DNA from: Metabacillus sp. FJAT-52054
GTDB lineage: Bacteria > Bacillota > Bacilli > Bacillales > Bacillaceae
Direction of reading: 5' to 3'
NCBI RefSeq assembly: GCF_037201815.1
Contig: NZ_CP147407.1
Span: forward strand, 3,356,723 to 3,420,722
DNA length: 64,000 nt
Each line of letters starts with the position of its first letter. Within the stretch, counting starts at the first letter, position 1. The notes beneath the pieces were generated by a model. That model was not told the DNA's origin, ran no database searches, and was given only the letters and a program-made list of their open reading frames with translations. Positions 18,767 to 27,741 of this stretch are shown here, piece by piece. The translations under genes were made by a program, and so were the position numbers.

Positions 18767-18796
18767 ATTATATACGAATAGTTTACTATTTTGCAA
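18767..18796 (-). promoter_or_regulatory. Promoter upstream of the second c-di-AMP riboswitch
   Basis: A perfect TATAAT -10 (plus-strand 18767-18772) with a weaker TTGCAA -35 at 18-bp spacing, placed so that transcription begins right before the aptamer. Confidence 0.5.
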
Positions 18797-18883
18797 TTAT
18801 CAATTTATTCCTGCATAGACTGCATATCCACAACGTTCGCTCCACATAATGGAATTATTTTAACATGCTCCAGTTCTATATTT

Positions 18884-18965
18884 CCCCTCTATGGGAGGGG
18901 GGGTTTCCACCTCTCATCTAAATGAGGGCTCTGCAATAGCCAATCGGCTTAAGAGCATTCAGAGC
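18884..18965. other. Unexplained run of three hairpins
   Basis: CCCCTC/GAGGGG (18884-18900), CTCAT/ATGAG (18913-18926) and GCTCTG/CAGAGC enclosing AGCC/GGCT (18928-18965) follow one another, with A-rich sequence after the last. On the minus strand the segment has an unpaired-looking C-run beside CCCTCCC, as in C-rich small RNAs. It belongs to no neighbouring gene or known riboswitch that I recognise. Confidence 0.35.
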
Positions 18966-18971
18966 AAAATA

Positions 18972-18996
18972 AAACAGCCTGCCTAAGCAAGCTGTA
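18972..18996 (-). terminator. Terminator of tatA
   Basis: Minus strand ACAGCTTGC...GCAGGCTGT with a TTTTATTTT tail shortly after the tatA stop codon. Confidence 0.7.
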
Positions 18997-19002
18997 AATT
19001 CA

Positions 19003-19200
19003 TCATGGACGTGCCTGTTCTTCTGTCTTTTTAGCCGCTGCCTTATCGTCGTCTTCTTCCATCATACCTCGTGTAGCATTTTTAAATTCACGAAGTGTTC
19101 TGCCCGCCGCTTTTCCAAGCTCCGGCAGTTTTTTCGGTCCAAATAACAGCAATGCTACGACTAAAATCAATAAAATTTCTCCAAACCCCAAACTGCCCAT
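19003..19200 (-). CDS. tatA: Twin-arginine translocase subunit TatA
   Basis: A 65-aa protein with the TatA architecture: short N-terminal membrane helix ([16 protein letters not shown]), the [15 protein letters not shown] hinge and amphipathic helix, and an acidic/lysine-rich C-terminal tail. TatA oligomers form the passage for folded proteins with RR signal peptides, together with TatC. No tatC is adjacent, so this is a stand-alone copy that pairs with TatC encoded elsewhere. The start at 19200 follows AAAGGGG. TatA, TatB and TatE are hard to separate at this length; the conserved FGPKKLPE favours TatA. Confidence 0.93.
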   Translation of the reverse strand: MGSLGFGEILLILVVALLLFGPKKLPELGKAAGRTLREFKNATRGMMEEDDDKAAAKKTEEQARP

Positions 19201-19338
19201 CTAAATAACCCCTTTGTGTTACAGTTTGTCACTCTTGCCTAAATTATAGGGGATACCATTAAGAATTCCAAGTTAATTCTAGGAAAAATCTAATTGTTCG
19301 CTTAATTCAAGGGATTATAAGGAATTCTTCTTTACCTG

Positions 19339-19367
19339 TTGACGGTATAAAGAAAATCATTTATTAT
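19339..19367 (+). promoter_or_regulatory. Promoter of the lysine-permease leader
   Basis: TTGACG and TATTAT hexamers with a 17-bp spacer, about 45 bp upstream of the lysine riboswitch. Confidence 0.8.
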
Positions 19368-19402
19368 TTTCAAGAATCGCAATTAAATACGTCAAAATCC
19401 TC

Positions 19403-19593
19403 ACTCTATATCTCGGTGAGGTAGAGGTTGCACCAATTATGAGTAATTAGTCAGAAGCCGTTGGGGCTAGTGATGACTGCTGAAAGGAAAAGGTGCCGAA
19501 GCAATTTGAACCAACATTCAGATTTGCTGGGCCTGTATTAAATAAGTACAGGACTGCCGCAGTCTTCATCCGCGGAGCGCTATCAGGAGATAG
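19403..19593 (+). ncRNA. Lysine riboswitch (L box)
   Basis: The conserved L-box blocks appear in order: GGTGAGGTAGAGGTTGC, ATTATGAGTAATTAGTCAGAAGCC, GCTGAAAGGAAAAGGTGCCG, AAGCAATTTG with TTTGCTGGGCCTGTATTAAA, AAGTACAGGACTGCCG and GGAGCGCTATC. These are characteristic of the five-way junction that binds lysine. With the downstream terminator it should switch off the permease gene when lysine is plentiful. Confidence 0.96.
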
Positions 19594-19613
19594 GTTGAGG
19601 CGACTATGTATAC

Positions 19614-19646
19614 AAAACGCATGGATTGCTCCATGCGTTTTTATTT
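19614..19646 (+). terminator. Lysine-riboswitch terminator
   Basis: AAACGCATGGA and TCCATGCGTTT arms with a four-base loop and a TTTTT tail, 64 bp before the permease ATG. Confidence 0.92.
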
Positions 19647-19709
19647 TGTACATAATCTCATCTGTCTTCCTCAAGATAAGTAACATAAAGAAATAGGAGG
19701 ATTTATAAT

Positions 19710-21143
19710 ATGGAACAAAAAAAATGGGGCTTCTGGCTTCTTTCCGCATTTGTTATCGGAAATATGGTCGGATCCGGTATATTCATGCTTCCGAGCACGC
19801 TTGCTCAAATGGCAAGTCCGATGGGGGCAGCCTCCGCCTGGCTGGTTACAGGTATTGGGGTATTAATGATTGCCTTCGTGTTTGGAAATCTTTCCATGAG
19901 AAAACCTGAACTCACCGGCGGACCGCAAAGCTATGCAAAGGCTATGTTCAAATCTGAAAAAAACGGTAAAATAGCTGGGTTTAGTATGGTTTGGGGTTAT
20001 TGGGTGGCGAACTGGATCAGCAACGTAGCCATCATTACCAGCTTTGCAGGCTATTTATCAACGTTTCTTCCGGTTATGAAGGATCCTGCCGTTCTTTTCA
20101 CCATCGGATCACAGGATTTTGAAAAAGGCAGACTTCTTACATTTGCTGTATGTACAATTTTGCTGTGGGGCACTCATACCATATTGGTTAATAATTTAAA
20201 TGCTGCAGGCCGGTTAAATTTTGCCGCAACAGCTTCGAAAGTAATTGGTTTTATGCTATTCATCGGGGCGGCTCTGTTTGCTTTTCAGGGTGCTTCTACG
20301 GGGAAATGGTATTTCGATGTACAATCTGCTTCAGGTGAACCGCAGGGACTCTTCAAACAAGTTCAGCTTGCTGCTGTTTCTACACTTTGGGCCTTCGTTG
20401 GGATTGAATCCGCTGTGATCCTGTCGGGACGCGCCCGTTCACAGGCAGATGTCAAAAAAGCGACCATCTTCGGATTGTTTGTAGCATTGACCATTTATAT
20501 GATTACCACCTTGCTGACTATGGGCGTTATTCCAAGAGAAGAACTTATGCAGTCTGATAAACCGTTTGTTGATGTACTGTCTCTTTTCATTGGAGACGGC
20601 GGCGGGATTGCGATGGCGGTGCTAGCATTGGTTTCCTTGTTCGGTTCTACTTTAGGATGGATTTTAATGAGTTCGGAAGTAGCCTACCAGGCAGCTAAAT
20701 CAGGAATTTTCCCTGCCGCGTTTGGTAAAAACAATAAAAAGGGCAGTCCTATTGTTTCCCTTACGATTACAAACATTATGTCCCAGCTGTTTATTTTCTC
20801 TGTAATATCCGGAACGATCAGTGAGGCTTATACGTTCCTTACTACCTCTGCAACACTCGCTTACTTAATTCCGTACCTCGTTTCATCTATTTATTATTTG
20901 AAGCTGGTCATTAAGGGCGAGACGTTTAATGAAATGAAAGGTTCAAGAGTAAGAGAAGGAATCATTGCTTCCTTGGCCCTTTTGTACAGCGTGTATGTTA
21001 TCATCTCAGGCACATCGGATTTAAAAACATTTTTCCTGGGAATAGGTTTATTCCTAGTCGGGTTTATCGTTTATCCGCTGCTTAACCGAAATAATAAAAA
21101 AGAAGGCGGGAAGCTTGATACAGACACAGAGACTTTGAAATAA
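19710..21143 (+). CDS. yvsH: Lysine-regulated basic amino acid permease (YvsH-like, APC family)
   Basis: A 477-aa APC-superfamily transporter of the basic amino acid/polyamine antiporter branch, with about 12-13 membrane segments. The TM1 substrate motif is SGIFMLPSTLA (GSGIFxLP), and TM6 carries WAFVGIESAVILSGRA, as in ArcD/LysP-like antiporters. AGGAGG precedes the ATG. The lysine riboswitch makes lysine import the likely role; the same link is known for B. subtilis yvsH. Exchange of arginine for ornithine is the main alternative from sequence alone. Confidence 0.92.
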   Translation: MEQKKWGFWLLSAFVIGNMVGSGIFMLPSTLAQMASPMGAASAWLVTGIGVLMIAFVFGNLSMRKPELTGGPQSYAKAMFKSEKNGKIAGFSMVWGYWVANWISNVAIITSFAGYLSTFLPVMKDPAVLFTIGSQDFEKGRLLTFAVCTILLWGTHTILVNNLNAAGRLNFAATASKVIGFMLFIGAALFAFQGASTGKWYFDVQSASGEPQGLFKQVQLAAVSTLWAFVGIESAVILSGRARSQADVKKATIFGLFVALTIYMITTLLTMGVIPREELMQSDKPFVDVLSLFIGDGGGIAMAVLALVSLFGSTLGWILMSSEVAYQAAKSGIFPAAFGKNNKKGSPIVSLTITNIMSQLFIFSVISGTISEAYTFLTTSATLAYLIPYLVSSIYYLKLVIKGETFNEMKGSRVREGIIASLALLYSVYVIISGTSDLKTFFLGIGLFLVGFIVYPLLNRNNKKEGGKLDTDTETLK

Positions 21144-21183
21144 ACATACAAATTTATGACGTTAAAAATAGAAAAAAAGCCAT

Positions 21184-21218
21184 AAAAAAGAAGCTGGCAC
21201 AGTGCCAGCTTCTTTTTT
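21184..21218. terminator. Bidirectional terminator between yvsH and gltT
   Basis: A near-perfect palindrome AAAAAAGAAGCTGGCAC with GTGCCAGCTTCTTTTTT serves convergent genes. Confidence 0.95.
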
Positions 21219-22470
21219 ACGCTGTCTTTCTTGCTTCCTCCAGCGGTACAGGCTTGAATTCACCTTCCCACTTCGAGATGACAACTGCTGCTAAAGAGTT
21301 TCCTACAATGTTTACTACCGTACGTCCCATATCAAGAAGACGGTCAATTCCTGCTATGAAGGCAAGACCTTCAACCGGAATTCCGACAGTTCCCAATGTT
21401 GCAAGCAGAACAACGAAGGAAACCCCAGGTACACCCGCTATTCCTTTAGATGTAACCATAAGCACAAGCATAAGAGTCAGCTGCTCTGCGATGGACAAAT
21501 CAATGCCGTACATTTGGGCAATGAAAATGGCAGCAAGAGCCTGATAGAGTGTTGATCCATCTAGATTAAAGGAATATCCAGTCGGGATGACAAAGGAAGT
21601 GATAGCTTTTGGACAGCCGAACCGTTCCATTTTTTCCATAATCCTTGGAAGGACCGTTTCTGAACTGGATGTAGAAAATCCTAGGATCAGTTCATCTTTC
21701 AGAAGCTTGATAATATGAAAAATGTTTACTCCAACGATTTTTGCAGTAAGGCCAAGTACGACAAGAACGAAGAAAATCATAGTAGCGTATACTAAAATCA
21801 TCAGCTTGCCAAGTGGTATTAAAGAATCAAGTCCAAACTTTGAAACGGTAATTCCAATAAGGGCAAATACACCAAATGGTGCGAACTTCATGACTTGATT
21901 TGTTACATAAAACATGGTGTCTGCTGCGCCCTGGAAGAATGCGAGAACCGGTTTTCCACGATCTCCAATAGCTGCTACACCTAAACCGAACATAACAGAG
22001 AAGAAGATAATTGCGAGCATGTCCCCTTCTACAAATGATTGAAAAATGTTTGAAGGTACAATATTGACGAATGTATCGGCAATCCCGTGACTTTCTACAC
22101 CTTCAGCCGTATCAACATAGCTTGAAATATCGGTTTTTTCCAATCCATCCTTATCAACTCCCGCACCCGGCTGAAAAATATTAGCCGAAAGCAAACCGAT
22201 GACAATGGCGATCGTTGTAATGATTTCAAAATAAAGAATTGTTTTCCCGCCAAGTTTTCCAAGTTTTTTGGTGTCACCAACACTCGCGACTCCAACAATA
22301 ATACTGGAAATGACAATCGGAATAACAATCATCTTAATTAAACGCAGAAAGATATCTCCAATAGGCTGGAGGTAGCTTACGACCGTGGGGTTACCATAAA
22401 AAATAGCCCCTACCGCAATACCGAGCCCAAGACCTATCAATATTTGCCATGCTAAACTGATTTTCTTCAC
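21217..22470 (-). CDS. gltT: Glutamate:cation symporter (GltT/GltP type)
   Basis: A 417-aa DAACS transporter closely matching the GltP/GltT group: FSTSSSETVLP, IPTGYSFNLDGSTLYQ, VTSKGIAGVPGVSFV and IDRLLDMGRTVVNIVGNS. It takes up glutamate/aspartate with H+ or Na+. I chose GTG 22470 because AAAGGGG lies 9 nt upstream; the TTG at 22479 would abut that site. Unlike the symporter at 17194-18441, its leader has no recognisable riboswitch. Two related transporters about 3 kb apart under different control suggests separate nutritional and osmotic roles (inference). Confidence 0.92.
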   Translation of the reverse strand: MKKISLAWQILIGLGLGIAVGAIFYGNPTVVSYLQPIGDIFLRLIKMIVIPIVISSIIVGVASVGDTKKLGKLGGKTILYFEIITTIAIVIGLLSANIFQPGAGVDKDGLEKTDISSYVDTAEGVESHGIADTFVNIVPSNIFQSFVEGDMLAIIFFSVMFGLGVAAIGDRGKPVLAFFQGAADTMFYVTNQVMKFAPFGVFALIGITVSKFGLDSLIPLGKLMILVYATMIFFVLVVLGLTAKIVGVNIFHIIKLLKDELILGFSTSSSETVLPRIMEKMERFGCPKAITSFVIPTGYSFNLDGSTLYQALAAIFIAQMYGIDLSIAEQLTLMLVLMVTSKGIAGVPGVSFVVLLATLGTVGIPVEGLAFIAGIDRLLDMGRTVVNIVGNSLAAVVISKWEGEFKPVPLEEARKTA

Positions 22471-22727
22471 ATAGAACAACCCCTTTACTGTAATGAATAA
22501 TCCAAAAAAAGAAGAAATTGGGAACTAAGGGTTTAGAATACGCCTACTACTCTGTGCACGCTGATAGTTCAATATCTTATCTGATATTTAACTTTTTTAC
22601 AATACAAATTTCGACATGATTTTCACAATTCTGAAATGAGTATTTTTGTATCAGCAATGAAAAAGCGAATCCAGGACTATCGTCTGCATTTATATCAAAA
22701 TAATTCTTCTCTAACAGAAGAAAAACT

Positions 22728-23903
22728 TCAATACTTTTTTGTCTGGATATAAAGGGCTCCTCCAACTCCTATAACTAAGAGAAAAGCCATCATGACCGAC
22801 ATGTAAAAATGGTTATGAAAAGAAACATCCTTGCTTGAACGATTCTGTTTTGGGGACTGGCTAATGCCCTGTCCTTCAGGGACAGCTGATTGCAGGCTTG
22901 CAGCTGCCAGAGTTCTTCCATCTTCCCCTACAACAATAAGCTTGTCCGCTTTGCCAATCTCTGTTGTGACCTTTTCATCATGGTGCTTTGTATAAAACAA
23001 AGGCCGTGTTAATTGAAGAGGTTCTCTTTGTTTATTTTTCAGAGCTGCTGTAGGAGCAATGTTTTCTGTTTCAAAATGAGTGAATCCGTAATCCAGCAGC
23101 TTCTTTGTATCATCATAAGTCCCTTGATCGTTTGGAGATTTGAGGGTAACTGCGATAAGACTTAGTCCATTTCTTTCTGCAGAAGTAACCAGGGTATAGC
23201 CTGCTTGAGAAACGAACCCGTTTTTCCCACCAGTTATCCCCTCATAAGGCTGCTGCTTTAGCAATTTGTGATGGGTGAAAATAGTCGTGTTCCATGACTT
23301 CCCTTCCCATTTCAGTGCTTTTGTACCGAAAATATTTGAGAATTCTTCATTCTTTTTTGCGTATTGTGTAATTTTAGCCATATCTGCGGCTGTTGTTTTA
23401 TGTTCCGGATCAAAGAGTCCATTAGGATTCACGAAGTGGGTGTGGGTAACGCCAATTTCAGTCTGCAAATACTGATTTAAATCTTTTGAAAATTCACCGA
23501 CACTTCCGCTTAAATGTTCAGCGATCGCTATTGCTGCATCATTTCCTGAATTTATGAGCATGCCCTGAATAAGCCGTTTTAAAGGAACTTGCTCCCCTTC
23601 TTCAAGAAATACCTTTGTTCCTTCTGCATTTCTGGCGTTCTTGCTTACGGTGACCTCTTCCTCTAAATTTCCATGTTCGATTGCATAAATGGCGGTAGCA
23701 ATTTTCGTAATACTTGCAGGATACATGGAAGTAGATCCGTTCTTTTCGAATAGGATTTGACCCGTCTTAGCATCCATGACTAATGCAGCCTCACTCTCAA
23801 GGAGCAGCTTCTTATCGTCTTCTTCTTTACCTGCTGCTTTAACAGGATGAAAAAAAATGGATAGGGTGAAAACAGTAATTATTAGATGTAGAACTTGCTT
23901 CAT
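22728..23903 (-). CDS. D-alanyl-D-alanine carboxypeptidase-like PBP with KNG in place of KTG
   Basis: A 391-aa class C-type low-molecular-weight penicillin-binding protein. An N-terminal signal peptide is followed by the acylating SITK (residues 64-67), SGN (119-121) and a third motif that reads KNG (227-229) instead of KTG. The C-terminal PBP5-like beta domain ends in a genuine membrane helix (SVMMAFLLVIGVGGALYI) rather than the usual amphipathic anchor. Enzymes of this family trim the terminal D-Ala of peptidoglycan stems. The Asn substitution may change beta-lactam or substrate handling. I prefer ATG 23903 to 23912 by spacing from AAGGAG. Confidence 0.88.
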   Translation of the reverse strand: MKQVLHLIITVFTLSIFFHPVKAAGKEEDDKKLLLESEAALVMDAKTGQILFEKNGSTSMYPASITKIATAIYAIEHGNLEEEVTVSKNARNAEGTKVFLEEGEQVPLKRLIQGMLINSGNDAAIAIAEHLSGSVGEFSKDLNQYLQTEIGVTHTHFVNPNGLFDPEHKTTAADMAKITQYAKKNEEFSNIFGTKALKWEGKSWNTTIFTHHKLLKQQPYEGITGGKNGFVSQAGYTLVTSAERNGLSLIAVTLKSPNDQGTYDDTKKLLDYGFTHFETENIAPTAALKNKQREPLQLTRPLFYTKHHDEKVTTEIGKADKLIVVGEDGRTLAAASLQSAVPEGQGISQSPKQNRSSKDVSFHNHFYMSVMMAFLLVIGVGGALYIQTKKY

Positions 23904-24040
23904 AAAACTCATTCTCCTTATCTATACCCTGCGATAATCCTTACTTAGGATATCAACATCATTCTTCGAAAACAATGTAAAAAAATTGAACAGACTGCAT
24001 ATTCTTACACAAACCATCAATATATGGAAATAGCGTAAAC

Positions 24041-24080
24041 AAATAAAACAGGAACCCAGTTAATGCTAACCCAGGCTCCT
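24041..24080 (-). terminator. Terminator of the MurE-like gene
   Basis: Minus strand AGGAGCC...GGGTTCCT with an inner GGTTA/TAAC pair and a TTTTATTT tail. Confidence 0.65.
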
Positions 24081-24110
24081 ACAAAATTAGTTCATAATCC
24101 TATTCATTAT

Positions 24111-25598
24111 TTATTCAGCTTTTTTTGCTTGCGCCGCAGCTGTTCTTTGCAAATAGCGTATCGTTTCTCCATCAGAAGAGGCCGGTAATTCAAATGCCTG
24201 CTGATAGGGTTCTGCACCTTTGCCGGTTACAACAATCCAATCCCCCTGCGAAGCATGCATAAACATATGTTGAATAGCCATGGTCCGGTCAGAAATGATC
24301 CTGCCTTTCTCATTGCCAAAAGCGGTTTGTAATTTTTCTAGCTCATTCAAAATTTCCTTCTCTGGGACACCATTTAAGTCATCCTGTGTAAGAACATACG
24401 CATCGCTTAAATCTGAAGATAATTTAATCATCTCACATCGCTTCGATTCATCTCTTCCGCCTCTGAATCCAAAAATATGGTACACCTTTTCCGCCCCGCA
24501 CTCTCTTGCAGTCTTTAAACAATGATAAAGAGCTTCCGAGGTGTGGGCATAATCCACCATAAAGGTAGGCTGACCGGCTTCTTTATACACTTCATTTCTG
24601 CCGGGAACACCGGGAAATTTCATAAGCGCTTCTGAAATCACCCGTTCTTCAACACCCATTTCTTTAAGTGCCAAAAAGGCTAGTCCAGCGTTATAAATAT
24701 TATGAAGACCTGGTACGGCCAACTGAATAAAATGCCCTCTGTTTTCTGTTTCATTCAAGATGGCAGCAGGGAACTTACTCGTTTTCCATTCTGATAAGCG
24801 CAAATTATTTCCCGTGTTTTCCCCAAACGTATAGATTTCTTTTCCTTCCGTTCGGAGATTTTCCGCAAGCTTCTCCCCCCAAACGCTATCCGTATTAATG
24901 AAAGCTTTTCCGGAATGGGACAGCTGTTGAAAGAGCTTGGATTTTACTGCAAAATATTCTTCCATTGTATGATGGTAATCCAAATGATCCTGATCGAGAT
25001 TAGTAAACAATGCATAATCAAATTCCACACCTTCTACTCTGTGCTGACTAATACCGTGGGAAGAGACTTCCATCACCGCATATTCATCATTACTCCTATG
25101 AAGAAGTTCCTGAAGCTGAAGGCTGTCAGGAGTCGTATTGGAGGCGCGGTACCATTTTCCATTTATGTAATTGGCAATCGACCCGAAAAGAGAGCAGCTC
25201 AATCCAGCTGTTTCAAGAATATGTTTAATCATAAAAGCAGTCGTGGTTTTTCCATTAGTGCCTGTGATCCCAATCATTTTGTGTTTCTTTTGAGGCTCTC
25301 CGTAGAAAGCAATTGCAAGCTGAGCCATTTGCTTTCTGCTATCCACAAGCTGGATGCAGGGAACAGGAAGACGTTCCGGCTCTGCTTTTTCTCCTGCCAC
25401 AGCAGCAGCCCCTGCTCTGATAGCGGCTTCAATATACTTGTGTCCATCCTGCTGATAGCCGCTGATGGCAATAAACAAATTGCCGGGTTTTAGATTTCTC
25501 GAATCCGATGTGATACCGGTTATTTCAATCCCTTGCCAGTCTTTCCTAATAGACTCAGGCTTTATGGATGAAGATAAAAGCAGCTGATGTAAATTCAT
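24111..25598 (-). CDS. MurE-like UDP-MurNAc-tripeptide ligase paralogue lacking the DNPR motif
   Basis: A 495-aa Mur ligase with all three domains. The N-terminal uridine-binding part contains TSDSR. The ATP site is GTNGKTTT (residues 113-120), and the carbamylated-lysine position is Lys219 in YFAVKSKLF. The C-terminal domain has GRNEVY and HIFGFRGGRDESKR. Where meso-DAP-adding MurE has DNPR, this protein has DDLN (406-409), so the added amino acid is uncertain. It is not in a dcw cluster, so it is probably a second MurE. The ATG at 25598 has AAGGAG 10 nt upstream. Context (a D,D-carboxypeptidase follows) suggests a cell-wall role. Confidence 0.85.
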   Translation of the reverse strand: MNLHQLLLSSSIKPESIRKDWQGIEITGITSDSRNLKPGNLFIAISGYQQDGHKYIEAAIRAGAAAVAGEKAEPERLPVPCIQLVDSRKQMAQLAIAFYGEPQKKHKMIGITGTNGKTTTAFMIKHILETAGLSCSLFGSIANYINGKWYRASNTTPDSLQLQELLHRSNDEYAVMEVSSHGISQHRVEGVEFDYALFTNLDQDHLDYHHTMEEYFAVKSKLFQQLSHSGKAFINTDSVWGEKLAENLRTEGKEIYTFGENTGNNLRLSEWKTSKFPAAILNETENRGHFIQLAVPGLHNIYNAGLAFLALKEMGVEERVISEALMKFPGVPGRNEVYKEAGQPTFMVDYAHTSEALYHCLKTARECGAEKVYHIFGFRGGRDESKRCEMIKLSSDLSDAYVLTQDDLNGVPEKEILNELEKLQTAFGNEKGRIISDRTMAIQHMFMHASQGDWIVVTGKGAEPYQQAFELPASSDGETIRYLQRTAAAQAKKAE

Positions 25599-25734
25599 AG
25601 GTGACAAACTCCTTCATTTCTCTATTTCACACATGGTTCGAAACTCGTCTTCTTTTTCTATCCTTTTGGCACTGAACCCATTTTTTCATATTATTTGCTG
25701 AATGATTCGCTTTAAATGCCGTTATATAATGGAA

Positions 25735-25766
25735 AACAAAGAAAGCGCGCCTGAATTCGGCGCGCC
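25735..25766 (-). terminator. Terminator of fumC
   Basis: Minus strand GGCGCGC...GCGCGCC stem followed by TTTCTTTGTTTT, 10 bp after the stop codon. Confidence 0.8.
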
Positions 25767-25775
25767 CTGGATCGT

Positions 25776-27155
25776 TTATTTTGGCTTTGTCATGTTTTCC
25801 GGAACTACATATTGATCAAATTGTTCTCCCGTCAGCAGATTAAGTTCGATCGATGCCTCTTTAAGAGTCAATCCTTCTTTGTGGGCATGCTTGGCAATTT
25901 TCGCTGCATTCTCATATCCAATATGAGGATTTAACGCTGTTACAAGCATGAGTGATTCATTTAAGTATTTTTTTATCACTTCATCATTTGGCTCAATTCC
26001 TTTAGCACAGTGAACATTGAAGGAATTGATCGCATCCGCAAGCAGCCGGACTGATTGCAGGAAATTATAGAGAATTACAGGCTTATAAACATTCAATTCA
26101 AAATTCCCCTGGCTTGCGGCAAAACCGATGGCTGCATCATTCCCCATTACCTGTACCGCTGCCATCGTTAATGCTTCACTTTGCGTTGGATTGACCTTCC
26201 CCGGCATAATGGAGCTTCCAGGCTCATTTTCCGGAATGGAAAGCTCTCCGATCCCGCAACGGGGACCGCTTGCTAAAAAGCGAACATCATTTGCAATTTT
26301 CATGGCATCCGCTGCAAGTCCCTTAATTGCTCCATGTGCATACACCATTTCGTCATGAGATGTTAAGGCGTGAAATTTATTAGCAGATGAAACAAACGGC
26401 ATGCCCGTATAGTTGGCAATTTCGGCAGCGGTCATGTCACCGAATTCAGGATGTGCATTAATTCCGGTTCCGACAGCGGTTCCGCCAACCGCAAGATTAA
26501 GAAGGTGTGATGCTCCTTCCTCAATCATTCCTTTTGATCTTTCCAGCATATACGACCAGCCGCTTATTTCCTGTCCTAATGTAATAGGTGTTGCGTCCTG
26601 AAGATGAGTTCGGCCGATTTTTACGAGGTCCTTGAATTTCTCCGACTTCTCGTTCAGCGTGATCCGAAGCTGTTCTACGGCTGGAATGAGACGCTCCTTC
26701 ACTGCTTTCAATGCAGCAATATGCATGGCGGTTGGAAACGTATCATTCGAGCTTTGACCCATGTTCACATCATCATTCGGATGAATACTAGTTTCTTCCT
26801 TTTCAAGCAATTCGTTTGCTCTCCGGGCTGCGACCTCATTCACATTCATATTGCTTTGCGTACCGCTGCCGGTTTGCCAGACAACAAGGGGGAACTGATC
26901 ATCCCATTTTCCATCAAGAATTTCATCGCACGCTTTTACGATCGCTTGTGATTTTTCGCTCGACAGCTTGCCCAGCTGCTCATTAGCAATGGCTGCGCTT
27001 CGTTTTAGAACAGCAAAAGCATAGATGACTTCAAGCGGCATTTTCTCCGTGCCGATTTTAAAATTTTCTTTACTCCGCTGTGTTTGCGCGCCCCATAGTT
27101 TGTCCGCAGGTACTTCAATTTCACCCATTGTGTCCCTTTCGATTCTTGTCTCCAT
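25776..27155 (-). CDS. fumC: Class II fumarate hydratase
   Basis: A 459-aa homotetrameric TCA-cycle enzyme that hydrates fumarate to L-malate without a metal. It carries all class II signatures: [43 protein letters not shown] (catalytic His region), and the fumarase/aspartase signature [13 protein letters not shown] with the catalytic serine in the mobile loop. The length matches B. subtilis FumC (CitG). It has its own ribosome binding site (AGGGGAGGG) and terminator, so it is probably monocistronic. Confidence 0.97.
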   Translation of the reverse strand: METRIERDTMGEIEVPADKLWGAQTQRSKENFKIGTEKMPLEVIYAFAVLKRSAAIANEQLGKLSSEKSQAIVKACDEILDGKWDDQFPLVVWQTGSGTQSNMNVNEVAARRANELLEKEETSIHPNDDVNMGQSSNDTFPTAMHIAALKAVKERLIPAVEQLRITLNEKSEKFKDLVKIGRTHLQDATPITLGQEISGWSYMLERSKGMIEEGASHLLNLAVGGTAVGTGINAHPEFGDMTAAEIANYTGMPFVSSANKFHALTSHDEMVYAHGAIKGLAADAMKIANDVRFLASGPRCGIGELSIPENEPGSSIMPGKVNPTQSEALTMAAVQVMGNDAAIGFAASQGNFELNVYKPVILYNFLQSVRLLADAINSFNVHCAKGIEPNDEVIKKYLNESLMLVTALNPHIGYENAAKIAKHAHKEGLTLKEASIELNLLTGEQFDQYVVPENMTKPK

Positions 27156-27198
27156 TATTCATCCCTCCCCTAGTTTCTATCCCCTTTGCGCTTAGACG

Positions 27199-27741
27199 CT
27201 AATCAAAAAAGAATGGAAATTCCTCTTTTAACAAGGAAAAAAGCATGACATCCTCATACTGCCCATTCATACGCTCATATTTACGCAGCCGGCCTTCATG
27301 CTGGAAATGGAGTTTTTCCAAAAGGTGAATAGACGGCTTGTTTTCAGGAACCACTTTTGCTTCAATCCGGTTTGCCTCCATTACAATGAAGGCATGATCC
27401 AAAAGAAGGAGAAGGGCCTCTTCCATATAGCCCATCCCCCAATACTGTTTGCCAAGCTCATAACCGATTTCACCCCGTGCATTCTCCTCGTCCCAGTCAT
27501 TAAATCCGCAAGTTCCCAGAATTTCTTCTGTATTCAGGTCAAGAATCGACCATCTGTATGCTTTTTTCCTCCCAGCCAGCGATCGGAGAATGTAGATCAT
27601 AGACCTCACTTCTGTAATGGTCGCAGCAGCCTGCATATTTAAATATCGGACAACCTCAGGATCGGACCAAATAGGATAAAGTTTCTCTGCGTCCCTTTCT
27701 TCCAGCTCCCGAAGCCGGATTCTTGCTCCAGCTTTTCTCAT
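27199..27741 (-). CDS. GNAT acetyltransferase, RimJ/RimL-like
   Basis: A 180-aa GNAT protein. The acetyl-CoA motif is GYELGKQYWGMGYMEEAL (R/Q-x-x-G-x-G/A loop variant), with FNDWDEENARGEIGYEL before it and NRIEAKVVPENKPSIHLLEKLHF after it, the pattern of RimJ/RimL N-terminal acetyltransferases. The substrate is unknown; family members acetylate ribosomal protein termini or small amines. The ATG overlaps the stop of the upstream yvzF-like gene (ATGA), so the two are translationally coupled. Confidence 0.88.
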   Translation of the reverse strand: MRKAGARIRLRELEERDAEKLYPIWSDPEVVRYLNMQAAATITEVRSMIYILRSLAGRKKAYRWSILDLNTEEILGTCGFNDWDEENARGEIGYELGKQYWGMGYMEEALLLLLDHAFIVMEANRIEAKVVPENKPSIHLLEKLHFQHEGRLRKYERMNGQYEDVMLFSLLKEEFPFFFD

